From an uncultured Clostridia bacterium (GTDB lineage: Bacteria; Bacillota; Clostridia; TANB77; CAG-508), in assembly GCA_934167095.1 (NCBI GenBank), contig CAKPKE010000001.1:1-64000 (forward strand): DNA of 64,000 nt, read 5' to 3'. Position 1 is the stretch's first letter. Each line of letters opens with the position of its first letter. A program made the translations under genes and the position numbers. Below the pieces are notes generated by a model that saw only the letters and a list, made by a program, of their open reading frames with translations, did not search any database and had not been told where the DNA came from. Shown here piece by piece: positions 1-8,696 of the stretch.

Positions 1-87
1 ATATCATTTTTGTGCTCTCTTTTCAATATTTTATTTTCAATGTATTTGTGACATATCTATTTTAAACCTATATTTTTCAAAAATTGC

Positions 88-116
88 TTGACTTTTACAC
101 AAAATTATATTAGAAT
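88..116 (+). promoter_or_regulatory. sigma-A promoter of rplM-rpsI
   Basis: TTGACT (88-93), a 17-base spacer and TAGAAT (111-116) form a near-consensus vegetative promoter. Transcription would begin near 123, leaving a leader of about 100 bases before rplM. Some Firmicutes carry an autoregulatory L13 leader in this position; I could not confirm its fold here. Confidence 0.7.
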
Positions 117-223
117 ATTATAGCATGATGAATATGACATATTTTATGACTTCTCCCCGGTTGTCGTTAAAGTATGATTACATATAATATTTAGTAATTT
201 TGAAATGGAGGGTATTTTTTACC

Positions 224-658
224 ATGAATAATACAACATATAGTATTAAAAAAAGTGAAATAGAAAGAAAATGGTATATAATTGATGCCGAAAATAAACC
301 ATTAGGAAGAGTTGCTGCAGAAGCTGCAAAATTATTAAGAGGAAAACATAAACCTACTTATACTCCTAACGAAGATTGCGGTGATTTCGTTATAATACTA
401 AATTGCGACAAAGTAGTTTTAACAGGACACAAATTAACACAAAAAATGTATAGACATCATTCAGCTTACACAGGTGGAATGAAAGAAATTCAAGCAAAAG
501 ACATGCTTGCAAATAAACCTGAAAAAATGATGACTTTAGCTGTAACAGGTATGCTTCCTCATAATAGCTTAGGAAGACAAATGGCTAAAAAATTAAGAGT
601 ATATGCAGGAACAGAACATGTTAATGCAGCTCAAAAACCAGAAATTTGGAATTTTTAA
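224..658 (+). CDS. rplM: 50S ribosomal protein L13
   Basis: L13 is an early-assembling protein of the large ribosomal subunit. The 144-residue product matches the family's usual length of about 142-145. Typical blocks include KWYIIDAENKPLGR near residue 16 and GMLPHNSLGRQ in the C-terminal third. I start at ATG 224 because GGAGGG lies about 11 bases upstream. An in-frame TTG at 200 would add eight residues that overlap this ribosome binding site. The gene is followed after 22 bases by rpsI, the conserved bacterial rplM-rpsI operon, with both read from the promoter at 88-116. Confidence 0.97.
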   Translation: MNNTTYSIKKSEIERKWYIIDAENKPLGRVAAEAAKLLRGKHKPTYTPNEDCGDFVIILNCDKVVLTGHKLTQKMYRHHSAYTGGMKEIQAKDMLANKPEKMMTLAVTGMLPHNSLGRQMAKKLRVYAGTEHVNAAQKPEIWNF

Positions 659-680
659 TTATTAGGAGGAGTTAAGTAAA

Positions 681-1088
681 ATGGCTAGAGCAAAAAAAGA
701 ACAAGTTGTTTTCAATGGTACAGGAAGAAGAAAAAGTTCAGTAGCTAGAGTTAGAATAATGGACGGTAAAGGAAATATTACTGTTAACGGAGTATCTTTA
801 GATGAATACTTCGGAGAAGAAACATTAAAAGTTATAGTTAAACAACCTTTAACAGTTACAAACACATTAGATAAATTTGATGTTATTGTTAATGTAAAAG
901 GTGGCGGTTTCTCAGGTCAAGCAGGAGCTATCCGTCATGGTATAGCAAGAGCTTTAAATGCTGCTAACTTAGAATATAGACCAGCTTTAAAATCAAACGG
1001 ATTCTTAACAAGAGATTCTCGTATGAAAGAAAGAAAGAAATATGGTTTAAAGAAAGCAAGAAAAGCACCACAATTCTCAAAGAGATAG
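681..1088 (+). CDS. rpsI: 30S ribosomal protein S9
   Basis: S9 is a small-subunit protein whose C-terminal tail reaches the P-site tRNA. The 135-residue product has the family signature GGGFSGQAGAIRHGIARAL around residues 75-95 and the canonical basic end KKARKAPQFSKR. AGGAGG sits 11 bases before the ATG. It is the second gene of the rplM-rpsI operon and is followed directly by an intrinsic terminator. Nothing in it is unusual. Confidence 0.97.
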   Translation: MARAKKEQVVFNGTGRRKSSVARVRIMDGKGNITVNGVSLDEYFGEETLKVIVKQPLTVTNTLDKFDVIVNVKGGGFSGQAGAIRHGIARALNAANLEYRPALKSNGFLTRDSRMKERKKYGLKKARKAPQFSKR

Positions 1089-1105
1089 ACCTTATATATA
1101 CAAGC

Positions 1106-1140
1106 AAAACTCGAAAGTTTCAATACTTCCGAGTTTTTTT
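1106..1140 (+). terminator. intrinsic terminator of rplM-rpsI
   Basis: AAAACTCG (1106-1113) pairs with CGAGTTTT (1130-1137) and is followed by a T run. The stop codon of the truncated toxin on the opposite strand lies inside this T run. Confidence 0.85.
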
Positions 1141-1288
1141 ATTTGAATAATAAAATTTCTGTTTCAATTTCTTCCATAAGTTTCATTGCTATATTAGGCT
1201 CTTTTAAATTTTCAAAAATATATTTATATATTTCTTTCAAATCCTTTTCAGCCTTTTCTGTAAATATTATATTATATTTAGTATCCAT
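1139..1288 (-). pseudogene. truncated RelE/ParE-type toxin remnant
   Basis: This short frame starts at ATG 1288 inside the last codons of the upstream antitoxin gene (11-base overlap), the usual antitoxin-toxin coupling. It encodes 49 residues beginning MDTKYNIIFTEKAEKDLKEI, which looks like the N-terminal helical hairpin of a ParE/RelE toxin. Family members usually have 85-100 residues, with the catalytic or gyrase-binding beta-sheet in the missing C-terminal half. The frame ends in the T run of the rpsI terminator, so the 3' half appears lost by deletion. It is probably non-toxic. The family call rests on the N-terminus and the context. Confidence 0.6.
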
Positions 1289-1529
1289 ATTTTTCTCGCA
1301 ACTCCTTAAATACTATTTTTGCATTATGTGTTTTCCCTTGCTTATACTGTTCCTCACTTTCCTCTAATTTTTCTGAGAGTTCATTAAAAAATATTTTCTT
1401 TTTATATTCTTCTAAACTCAATACTACTAAATCTTTTTTGTTAGCTCTTTTTATAATTATTGGTTCATCTATTTCATCTATATTATTTACTGTATCTTCC
1501 AATTCTTTAACAGTTATCTCTCTTTGCAT
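1278..1529 (-). CDS. Phd/YefM-type antitoxin
   Basis: The 83-residue product begins MQREITVKELEDTVNNIDEI and has the PIIIKRANKKDLVVLSLEEY core typical of Phd/YefM antitoxins. These bind their operator through the N-terminal domain and neutralise a toxin through a disordered C-terminal arm. The acidic helix FFNELSEKLEESEEQY would be that arm. An extended -10 (TGTTATAAT) lies upstream on the minus strand. The partner toxin directly downstream is truncated, so this may be an orphan antitoxin, possibly still repressing its own promoter. Confidence 0.75.
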   Translation of the reverse strand: MQREITVKELEDTVNNIDEIDEPIIIKRANKKDLVVLSLEEYKKKIFFNELSEKLEESEEQYKQGKTHNAKIVFKELREKYGY

Positions 1530-1609
1530 AAAGGCACCACATTTCTAAATTATATATTTATTATTATAACACACTACTTTTGTTTTTTCCATAAAAACTC
1601 CATTTAAAT

Positions 1610-1645
1610 CAAAAAAATCACCCTACCTTTAAGTAGAGTGATTCT
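1610..1645 (-). terminator. terminator of TM2-domain gene
   Basis: Read on the minus strand, AATCACTCTAC and GTAGGGTGATT pair around a short loop and are followed by a T run. Confidence 0.8.
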
Positions 1646-1652
1646 TTTAATA

Positions 1653-2138
1653 TTATACTAAAATATTTCCGTTTGCATCTGATTTTTGGCATGCTGCAAT
1701 TATAAATTCTATAAAAGCTATAAATGCAGGTACATAAGTCCAGCAGAATAATAAGTAGCAAACTCCTGCTCCTATTTTTCCAGCATAGAATTTATGAGCT
1801 CCTAATCCTCCTAAGAAGAATGCTAGTAATAAATAAACTGTTTTATTTACTACTTTCTTTCCATTTCCTTCATAAGAAGATGTTGCTCCAGTATTTGCAT
1901 TGCTGTTTGTATTATTTATGTTGATATTTACTCCACCATTTGGTTGTGATGTTTCAACTGTAGATGTTTTAACTTCTTCAACTTTTGTTACTACACAGCT
2001 TGTTTCATTTTCAAATACTTCTACTTTATCTCCAACTTTTGGTTCAAAGCTTACATCCTCTCTTCTTACTTCTTTTATTCCGCCATTGTCTGTTCCTATT
2101 TTTACAATGTCATCTTGAACACTAATTATTTTGCTCAT
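1653..2138 (-). CDS. TM2-domain membrane protein
   Basis: The 161-residue product has two parts. Residues 1-60 are a small beta-rich region (MSKIISVQDDIVKIGTDNGG...). After a Thr/Asn-rich linker comes a TM2 domain: KTVYLLLAFFLGGLGAHKFY, then GAGVCYLLFCW and a final hydrophobic helix. TM2 proteins place two membrane helices around a short turn with the GxxGAHxFYxG motif, seen here. Their function is poorly known. I start at ATG 2138 because AAAGGGGG precedes it; the longer frame to 2171 has no such site. The gene stands alone with its own terminator. Confidence 0.85.
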   Translation of the reverse strand: MSKIISVQDDIVKIGTDNGGIKEVRREDVSFEPKVGDKVEVFENETSCVVTKVEEVKTSTVETSQPNGGVNININNTNSNANTGATSSYEGNGKKVVNKTVYLLLAFFLGGLGAHKFYAGKIGAGVCYLLFCWTYVPAFIAFIEFIIAACQKSDANGNILV

Positions 2139-2203
2139 TTTATTTTCCCCCTTTAAAAAATTATAAAACAACTTATAAATTTATTATACAGTAACAAATA
2201 CTT

Positions 2204-2292
2204 TTATTCAACATTTTTTTACAAATTTCTACAATTTGTCTAAATTTTTTATATTACACCTTAGTGTTCTATCTTATTCAACATTTTTTTAC
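2204..2292. repeat. 19-bp direct repeats upstream of the XRE regulator
   Basis: TTATTCAACATTTTTTTAC occurs at 2204-2222 and again at 2274-2292, 70 bp apart, about 130-220 bp before the XRE regulator start. TTCGACA at about 2307 could be an inverted Spo0A box. Between 2171 and 2425 I see nothing else apart from an extended -10-like TGTTATATT at 2376-2384. Confidence 0.5.
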
Positions 2293-2424
2293 GTTTTTAA
2301 CAATTTTTCGACATTAATTTTATACTTATTCATCAATTTTTACTGTTAAATATCTGTAAATATTGATTATTTAGTGTTATATTATTAACTGTAAGATATA
2401 TTTTAATTAAGAGGTGTATTATAT

Positions 2425-2754
2425 ATGGCATTAGATTATTCAATAATTGGAGCTAGATTAAAACAAGCTAGGCAACGCGCAGGTCTTACTCAACAAGACT
2501 TAGCAGAAGAAGCAAATATTTCAGTTGCTTTTGTAAGTCGAATTGAACGAGGAAGTTCTCATATAAACTTAAAACGACTTAGTCAATTTTGTAAAATTTT
2601 AGAAATTTCGGAAGGTTCTATATTAAATGGGGTTTCAGACTCTTCAAATGATTATTTATATGAAGAATTTGATTCAATTTTAAAATCTTGTTCCCCTGAA
2701 AAGCAAAAGTTAATTTATAGCATATCAAAATTAATTGCAGAATCTGAAATGTAA
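2425..2754 (+). CDS. XRE-family HTH transcriptional regulator
   Basis: The 109-residue protein has an N-terminal XRE/Cro-type helix-turn-helix: GARLKQARQRAGLTQQDLAE, then SVAFVSRIERG and LKRLSQFCKILEIS, covering residues 9-62. The short C-terminal helix (PEKQKLIYSISKLIAESEM) may mediate dimerisation. It resembles many small SinR-like regulators of Firmicutes, but I cannot assign a target. GAGGTG precedes the ATG. The upstream region carries a 19-bp direct repeat that may be its own operator. The gene is monocistronic, with a strong terminator downstream. Confidence 0.85.
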   Translation: MALDYSIIGARLKQARQRAGLTQQDLAEEANISVAFVSRIERGSSHINLKRLSQFCKILEISEGSILNGVSDSSNDYLYEEFDSILKSCSPEKQKLIYSISKLIAESEM

Positions 2755-2762
2755 ATTATTAT

Positions 2763-2790
2763 CCGTTCTTTTTTGGAACGGCTTTTTTTT
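2763..2790 (+). terminator. terminator of XRE regulator
   Basis: CCGTTC (2763-2768) pairs with GAACGG (2776-2781) and is followed by C and eight T residues. Confidence 0.9.
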
Positions 2791-2836
2791 ATGTCTAATT
2801 TACATTTTTATTATATAAAATTTTGTAATTTTTTCA

Positions 2837-2865
2837 TTGATAAAATTTTCTCATTATGCTAATAT
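2837..2865 (+). promoter_or_regulatory. candidate promoter of pflB
   Basis: TTGATA (2837-2842), a 17-base spacer and TAATAT (2860-2865), about 60 bases before the pflB start. Both hexamers are imperfect. Confidence 0.45.
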
Positions 2866-2925
2866 TATTAGTAGTTTATTTTTATAAAATTTAAATGAAA
2901 ATATACTAATTTAAGGAGGTTATTT

Positions 2926-5157
2926 ATGGATTTTAAACAATGGGAAGGCTTTGAAAAAGGCGAATGGACTAAAGAAATTGATGTAAGAAATTTTATTCAA
3001 AAAAATTATACACCTTACACAGGAAATGAAGATTTCTTAGCTCCAGCAACTGAAAAAACTTCAAAGTTATGGGATAAAGTACTAAATTTATATGAAAAAG
3101 AAAAGGAAAATGGTGTTTTAGATGTTGATGTAAAAACTCCATCAGGAATAAATAGATATGAAGCTGGTTATATCGACAAAAACTTAGAAGATATCGTTGG
3201 ACTTCAAACAGATGCTCCTTTAAAAAGAGCTATAATGCCAAATGGAGGTATTAGAATAGTTGAAAAATCATGTGAAGCTTATGGATACAAAGTTGATGAT
3301 GAAGTTGAATATATTTATCACAATTTAAGAAAAACTCATAACGACGGTGTTTTTGATGCATATACTCCAGATATTAGAGCTGCACGTTCACATCACTTAC
3401 TTACAGGTCTTCCAGATGGATATGGTCGTGGTCGTATAATTGGTGATTATAGAAGAGTTGCCCTATATGGTGTTGATGCTTTAATTGCCGAGAAAAAAGA
3501 TGAACTTGACATTTTAGATGTTGATGAATTTACAGAAGATGTAGTTCGTGACAGAGAAGAAATATCTGAGCAAATTAGATCTTTAGACGATTTAAAGAAA
3601 ATGGCTTCAAAATATGGATTTGATATTTCAGTTCCTGCTTCAAACTCAAAAGAAGCTGTTCAATGGTTATACTTTGCTTACTTAGCAGCTACAAAAGATC
3701 AAAATGGTGCTGCAATGTCACTTGGTAGAACATCAACTTTCTTAGATATATACTTTGAAAAAGACTTAAAAGCAGGCTTAATCACAGAATCAGAAGTTCA
3801 AGAAATTATGGACCACTTCATAATGAAATTAAGAATGATAAGATTTTTAAGAACACCTGAATACAATGAATTATTCTCAGGAGATCCAGTTTGGGTTACT
3901 GAAAGTATTGGCGGTATGGGAATTGATGGAAGAACTTTAGTTACTAAAAACTCATTTAGAGTACTTCATACTCTAGAAACTTTAGGCGCTGCTCCAGAAC
4001 CAAACTTAACAGTTCTTTGGTCAAAAAATCTACCTACTGGATTTAAAAATTATTGTGCAAAAATTTCTATTAACACATCTTCTATTCAATATGAAAATGA
4101 TGATTTAATGAGAATTACTTTAGGTGATGATTATGGAATTGCTTGTTGCGTTTCAGCAATGAAAATTGGAAAACAAATGCAATTCTTTGGTGCAAGAGCT
4201 AACCTTGCCAAAGCACTTCTTTATGCTATTAATGGTGGTAAAGATGAAAACACAGGAAAACAAGTTACTCCTATGTTTGCCCCTATCACTTCAGAATATC
4301 TAGACTATGATGAAGTTATGGCAAAATATGACCAAATGCTTGATTATGTTGCAAAAATCTACATGAAATCATTAAATGCTATACACTACATGCATGATAA
4401 ATATTCTTATGAAGCTTTAGAAATGGCTTTACATGACAGAAATATTTACAGAACAATGGCTTGCGGAATTGCTGGTCTTTCAGTTGTTGCAGACTCTTTA
4501 TCAGCTATAAAATATGCAAAAGTTAAAGTTATTCGTGATGAAAATGGACTTGCTGTTGACTACATTGTTGAAGGGGACTTCCCTAAATACGGAAATGATG
4601 ATGACAGAGTTGATGAAATCGCTGTAAACTTAGTAAAGAAATTTATGAAAAAATTAGAGGGACATTATTCTTATCGTGGTTCTACTCCTACTCTTTCTAT
4701 ATTAACAATTACTTCAAACGTTGTTTATGGAAAAGCTACAGGAAACACACCTGACGGAAGAAGAGCTGGAGCTCCATTTGGACCTGGTGCAAACCCACTT
4801 CATGGAAGAGATACACAAGGTGCAATCGCAGTAATGAACACTATTGCAAAACTTCCTTATGAATATTCTGAAGATGGAATTTCATTCACATTCTCAATAA
4901 CACCTGGAACACTTGGTCACGAATTAGATACAAGAGTTAGCAACTTAGTAGGAATGCTTGATGGATACTTTATGCAAACAGGACATCATATAAATGTCAA
5001 TGTATTTGATAGAGCTTTATTACAAGATGCTATGGATCATCCTGAAAAATATCCTCAACTTACAATTAGAGTTTCTGGATATGCTGTAAACTTTGTAAAA
5101 CTTACAAGAGAACAACAATTAGATGTTATAAACAGAACAATTCATGAAAGAATATAA
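2926..5157 (+). CDS. pflB: formate acetyltransferase (pyruvate formate-lyase)
   Basis: This enzyme cleaves pyruvate plus CoA to acetyl-CoA and formate through a glycyl radical and is central to anaerobic mixed-acid fermentation. The 743-residue length fits PflB. The catalytic cysteine pair is in IACCVSAM near residue 407, and the radical glycine is in RVSGYAV close to the C-terminus. AAGGAGG lies seven bases before the ATG. A strong hairpin separates it from the activase gene pflA downstream. The radical form is oxygen-sensitive, which fits an anaerobe. Confidence 0.97.
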   Translation: MDFKQWEGFEKGEWTKEIDVRNFIQKNYTPYTGNEDFLAPATEKTSKLWDKVLNLYEKEKENGVLDVDVKTPSGINRYEAGYIDKNLEDIVGLQTDAPLKRAIMPNGGIRIVEKSCEAYGYKVDDEVEYIYHNLRKTHNDGVFDAYTPDIRAARSHHLLTGLPDGYGRGRIIGDYRRVALYGVDALIAEKKDELDILDVDEFTEDVVRDREEISEQIRSLDDLKKMASKYGFDISVPASNSKEAVQWLYFAYLAATKDQNGAAMSLGRTSTFLDIYFEKDLKAGLITESEVQEIMDHFIMKLRMIRFLRTPEYNELFSGDPVWVTESIGGMGIDGRTLVTKNSFRVLHTLETLGAAPEPNLTVLWSKNLPTGFKNYCAKISINTSSIQYENDDLMRITLGDDYGIACCVSAMKIGKQMQFFGARANLAKALLYAINGGKDENTGKQVTPMFAPITSEYLDYDEVMAKYDQMLDYVAKIYMKSLNAIHYMHDKYSYEALEMALHDRNIYRTMACGIAGLSVVADSLSAIKYAKVKVIRDENGLAVDYIVEGDFPKYGNDDDRVDEIAVNLVKKFMKKLEGHYSYRGSTPTLSILTITSNVVYGKATGNTPDGRRAGAPFGPGANPLHGRDTQGAIAVMNTIAKLPYEYSEDGISFTFSITPGTLGHELDTRVSNLVGMLDGYFMQTGHHINVNVFDRALLQDAMDHPEKYPQLTIRVSGYAVNFVKLTREQQLDVINRTIHERI

Positions 5158-5166
5158 ATTAATTTA

Positions 5167-5190
5167 AGGGGGCCTATTTCTAAGCCCCCT
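5167..5190 (+). promoter_or_regulatory. intergenic hairpin between pflB and pflA
   Basis: AGGGGGC (5167-5173) pairs with GCCCCCT (5184-5190). Only ACTTT follows, so it is a poor terminator. It more likely protects the abundant pflB mRNA 3' end and lowers pflA expression relative to pflB. Confidence 0.6.
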
Positions 5191-5213
5191 ACTTTAAAAG
5201 GAGAACTTTAGTT

Positions 5214-5951
5214 ATGAACACAGCAGAAAATTCTACTTTAAAATGTCCTATTCACTCATTCGAATCAATGGGTGCAGTTGATGGTCCTGGTCTTAGATTT
5301 GTAGTATTTACACAAGGTTGCAATCTTCAATGCAAGTACTGTCAAAACAGAGATACTTGGACTCACTCTGGTGGAACTTTTTATACGGTAGATGAATTAC
5401 TTGAAAAAATTTTAAGATATAAAAACTACTTTACCGCTTCTGGTGGAGGCGTTACAATAAGTGGTGGCGAACCTCTTATTCACATGCAATTTTTGATAGA
5501 ATTATTTAAAAAGTTAAAAGAGCACAATATTCATACTGCAATAGACACTTCTGGGGTATTTTATTTGACACCTGGTATGATAGAACTTATCAATTTAACA
5601 GATCTATTTTTACTTGATATAAAATGTATAAATGATGAAATTTGCAAAGATTTAACTTCTGTTTCAAACCAAAAAGAATTAGAATTTGCAAAATATTTAA
5701 GTTCTATTGGCAAGCCTATGTGGATTAGACAAGTCCTTGTTCCTGGCTATACAGATAAAGAAGAAGATTTGTTAAAATTAAAAGAATTTTTAGCAAGCCT
5801 ATCATCTGTTCAAAAGGTAGAAATACTTCCATACCATGACATGGGAAAACACAAGTGGATCGAAATGGGCCTAACTTATCCTTTAGAAGGGGTTAGAGTT
5901 GCAAATTCAGATGATGTAGATAGAGCCAAAAAAATATTAGGCTTAAACTAG
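5214..5951 (+). CDS. pflA: pyruvate formate-lyase activating enzyme
   Basis: This radical-SAM enzyme installs the glycyl radical on PflB. The 245-residue product has the cluster-binding CNLQCKYC motif (CX3CX2C) near residue 36, followed by the GGGVTISGGEP block that binds S-adenosylmethionine. Its length matches PflA. AAGGAG precedes the ATG. It follows pflB in the usual order, separated only by a hairpin, and is followed by a long bidirectional terminator. Confidence 0.96.
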   Translation: MNTAENSTLKCPIHSFESMGAVDGPGLRFVVFTQGCNLQCKYCQNRDTWTHSGGTFYTVDELLEKILRYKNYFTASGGGVTISGGEPLIHMQFLIELFKKLKEHNIHTAIDTSGVFYLTPGMIELINLTDLFLLDIKCINDEICKDLTSVSNQKELEFAKYLSSIGKPMWIRQVLVPGYTDKEEDLLKLKEFLASLSSVQKVEILPYHDMGKHKWIEMGLTYPLEGVRVANSDDVDRAKKILGLN

Positions 5952-5982
5952 ATTTGCTAATATTTTTGAAAAAATATCAAAA

Positions 5983-6036
5983 AAATAAAAGAACCAAAAT
6001 TGAATTTTTTATCAATTTGAGTTCTTTTTATTTTTT
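5983..6036. terminator. bidirectional terminator between pflA and the permease gene
   Basis: AAATAAAAGAAC (5983-5994) pairs with GTTCTTTTTATTT (6021-6033), with a further inner pairing of AAATTGA and TCAATTT. A and T runs lie on both sides, so it can serve the convergent genes. Confidence 0.75.
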
Positions 6037-6113
6037 ATATAATAAACTGGTCAGGTTATATTTTATATTATAGAAGATATTGCACAGAAAATTTATTTTA
6101 TAGTTTTTTACTT

Positions 6114-6968
6114 TTATAAGATTAGATCTATTATCACTCCAGAAATTACAGATACTACATAAAGAATTCCCAAGATTGTTAAATTTTCTTTTATGTGTTT
6201 GTTTGATTTAAATAGTACTAACATTCCTACTCCTGAACCTATTAATAGTCCTGCAATCATCGAACCTAGTGAAATTATATTTTGTAAATATAGCTGTGTT
6301 AAAATTACAGAACTTGCACAGTTTGGAATAATTCCAACCAAAGCTGAAAGCATTACACCTAGCACTGGCATGTTTACAACAATACTTGCAATTTGTTCTT
6401 CACCAATAAAGTGTACTATTGTATTTATAACAAAGCTTATTACTAAAATAAATAAAAATATATGTATTGTATGTTTTATTGCTGATTTTACAATTCCATG
6501 TTCACAATCACAATGCTCATGGTCACACATGTTTCCTACTGTTTCTTCAACAGTTTCATTCTTTTTTTCTTTATTTTTTAATTTTGATATTCCATCAATT
6601 ATAAAACCAACAACAATTCCTATTACTAATTTTATTGCAAGAATTTTTAAAATTAAGCCTATTGGTGCTGCTTCTGATATTAAAATTGGAAGCATTTCAT
6701 CTGATGTAGATAAAAATACAGCAATTAGTGTTCCCATTGTTATTATTCTTCCACTATATAAATTGGCTGCTGTTGCACTAAATCCACATTGTGGAACAAC
6801 TCCTAATATTCCACCAAATAGTGGTCCTAATTTTCCTGATTTTTCTACAATATTTCTTACTTTTCCACTTGTTTTATGCTCTAAATATTCCATTAGCAAA
6901 TATGCCAAAAATAAAAATGGTATTAGTTTAAGGCTATCTACAAGTGTATCCTCTATTACTTCTATCAT
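6114..6968 (-). CDS. putative heavy-metal/manganese-type exporter (ArsP-like permease)
   Basis: The 284-residue product is an integral membrane protein with two repeated halves. Each half holds a conserved pore-like motif: GGILGVVPQCGFSATAANLY in the first and LVGIIPNCASSVILTQLY in the second. This P-x-C plus repeated-helix layout is typical of the family annotated as putative 10-TM heavy-metal or manganese exporter. The loop between the halves has a metal-binding-looking cluster, CDHEHCDCEHG near residue 148. The substrate cannot be read from sequence. It stands alone and converges on pflA. Confidence 0.75.
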   Translation of the reverse strand: MIEVIEDTLVDSLKLIPFLFLAYLLMEYLEHKTSGKVRNIVEKSGKLGPLFGGILGVVPQCGFSATAANLYSGRIITMGTLIAVFLSTSDEMLPILISEAAPIGLILKILAIKLVIGIVVGFIIDGISKLKNKEKKNETVEETVGNMCDHEHCDCEHGIVKSAIKHTIHIFLFILVISFVINTIVHFIGEEQIASIVVNMPVLGVMLSALVGIIPNCASSVILTQLYLQNIISLGSMIAGLLIGSGVGMLVLFKSNKHIKENLTILGILYVVSVISGVIIDLIL

Positions 6969-7221
6969 TAATTTCTCCTAAAAAATATTTTGTTAAAATT
7001 TTATTGCTTTATTATAATATCACACTTTTTTTCTTTTTGCAATCTTTTTATGTAAATTATTTTTCAAGTCAACTCTATTTCGATCATACGTTTTTGAGAA
7101 TTACTTTTTGCATATTTTTTGATTTTAAACAATATACTGACACTATAAAAACATTTTTAATTGGAAAACTTTTATTACTATTAATTCCTTTTAGCAAAAA
7201 GAGAAAGGACTAAATTTTAAT

Positions 7222-8292
7222 ATGAAAAACTCTAAATTTTCTTTGTACATAATTTCTTTGAAGAAAAATATTATATCAATTATCTTTTTGCTTTTTACTA
7301 TATTTTTAATTGCATTTTCAAGCAGTAATTTACTTGCAGCAAAATCAGGTTTAAAACTTTGGGCTTTAAATGTAGTTCCTAGCTTATTCCCTTTTTTTAT
7401 TGCTACAAATTTACTGGGATACACAAATGTTATAAAATATTTTAGCAAAATTTTTAATAAAATCATGCGTCCTATTTTTAATGTTCCTGGTGAAGCTTCT
7501 TACGCTTTTATTTTAGGGCTTATTTCTGGATATCCAGTAGGTGCAAAAATTGTTACAGACTTAAGAAATGCTAACCTTTGCACTAAAGATGAAGCAGAAC
7601 GAATGCTTTGTTTTACAAATAACTCTGGCCCACTTTTCATTTTAGGAACAGTTGGTCTAACTTTATTTGCCAATTACTCTATTGGTCTTTTACTGCTTGT
7701 AACCCATATACTTTCTGCAATAACTGTCGGAATTATTTTAGGTTTAATTTCAAGACTTCGCAAGACTCAAAACATTTCAGAAATTCATCATTTTAATAAA
7801 CTTCAAAAAACTAAAAAACTATGTACTTTTTCTAATCTTGGCGAAGTGTTAGCATCTTCTATTTTTGATGCTAGTAAGACAATAATTATGATTGGTGGAT
7901 TTATCATAATTTTTTCAGTTTTACTTGCAATTTTAGAAAGAAGCCATGTTTTAGAGATTATCTCTCTTCCCTTTACAATTTTATTTGATATTTTAGGAAT
8001 TCAAAATTCATTTGCAACAGGCTTTGTTTCTGGACTTATAGAACTTACCAATGGAGTTTCTATTATATCTTCAATTGCTAATAAAAACATTTGGCTAAAT
8101 ATTTTATTTACTGCATTTTTGCTGGGCTTTGGTGGTTTTTCTGTTTTATTACAGGTTTTAAGTATTACTTCAAAAGCTGATTTAAGTATAAAGAAATATT
8201 TTTATGGAAAATTACTTCAAGCTATTATTGCAACAACATATACTTACCTATTTTTAAATGTTATTCCTATTTTTAATTTAAATTTATTTTGA
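7222..8292 (+). CDS. ylbJ: sporulation integral membrane protein YlbJ
   Basis: YlbJ is a polytopic membrane protein with nucleoside-recognition (Gate) domains, needed for spore cortex formation in Bacillus subtilis. The 356-residue product shows the hallmark LWALNVVPSLFPFFIATNLL, GLISGYPVGAKIVTDL and CFTNNSGPLFILGTVG blocks, with hydrophobic helices throughout. AGAAAGGA precedes the ATG. It is slightly shorter than the Bacillus protein (about 400 residues). The next genes downstream are short and unrecognised, and whether they are co-transcribed is unclear. Confidence 0.88.
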   Translation: MKNSKFSLYIISLKKNIISIIFLLFTIFLIAFSSSNLLAAKSGLKLWALNVVPSLFPFFIATNLLGYTNVIKYFSKIFNKIMRPIFNVPGEASYAFILGLISGYPVGAKIVTDLRNANLCTKDEAERMLCFTNNSGPLFILGTVGLTLFANYSIGLLLLVTHILSAITVGIILGLISRLRKTQNISEIHHFNKLQKTKKLCTFSNLGEVLASSIFDASKTIIMIGGFIIIFSVLLAILERSHVLEIISLPFTILFDILGIQNSFATGFVSGLIELTNGVSIISSIANKNIWLNILFTAFLLGFGGFSVLLQVLSITSKADLSIKKYFYGKLLQAIIATTYTYLFLNVIPIFNLNLF

Positions 8293-8363
8293 AGAATAAT
8301 GTAAAATGAATCAAAAACATTCATATCATATTTACTTCAAATCAAGAAAGGACTATATTTTTT

Positions 8364-8429
8364 ATGGATAAAAACTCTGATTTTAATTTTTATGGCATTC
8401 CTCCTTTTCGGTGGACCAACTATGTATGA
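8364..8429 (+). CDS. 21-residue ORF overlapping the next gene
   Basis: ATG 8364 follows AAAGGA at a good distance and encodes a 21-residue peptide beginning MDKNSDFNFYGIPPF. Its TGA overlaps the next start in the string ATGTATGA (8422-8429), the pattern of translational coupling. It could be a leader peptide, or the true N-terminus of the next protein separated by a frameshift. I do not recognise the peptide. Confidence 0.4.
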   Translation: MDKNSDFNFYGIPPFRWTNYV

Positions 8430-8631
8430 TATAAACTTTGAACCATCTCAAGCTCAAACGCAAAACGGATTTGAAACTAATCCTATGTTAAATCCATTTA
8501 TGCAATATGAACAAGCATATATGTATTATCGTTATTTAGCAATGCAAATGGAATATAAAATAAAATGTAAAGAATATGAAAATTTAAGCTCAAAATCTGC
8601 CTCTCGTGACACTGGTAGAAAAATAGAATAA
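8422..8631 (+). CDS. small Gln/Asn/Tyr/Met-rich protein, unknown
   Basis: The 69-residue product begins MYDINFEPSQAQTQNGFE and is rich in Gln, Asn, Tyr and Met (for example NPMLNPFMQYEQAYMYY). That composition recalls spore-coat-type proteins, and it follows ylbJ, but no family is recognised. It has no strong ribosome binding site of its own and probably depends on coupling to the overlapping 21-residue frame. A longer frame from ATG 8392 exists but also lacks a good site. Confidence 0.5.
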   Translation: MYDINFEPSQAQTQNGFETNPMLNPFMQYEQAYMYYRYLAMQMEYKIKCKEYENLSSKSASRDTGRKIE

Positions 8632-8696
8632 TTATTGATTTTTCAAACCTCTTGTGATAAACTTATTATGTATTAGTTTATTACAGGAGGATATTT

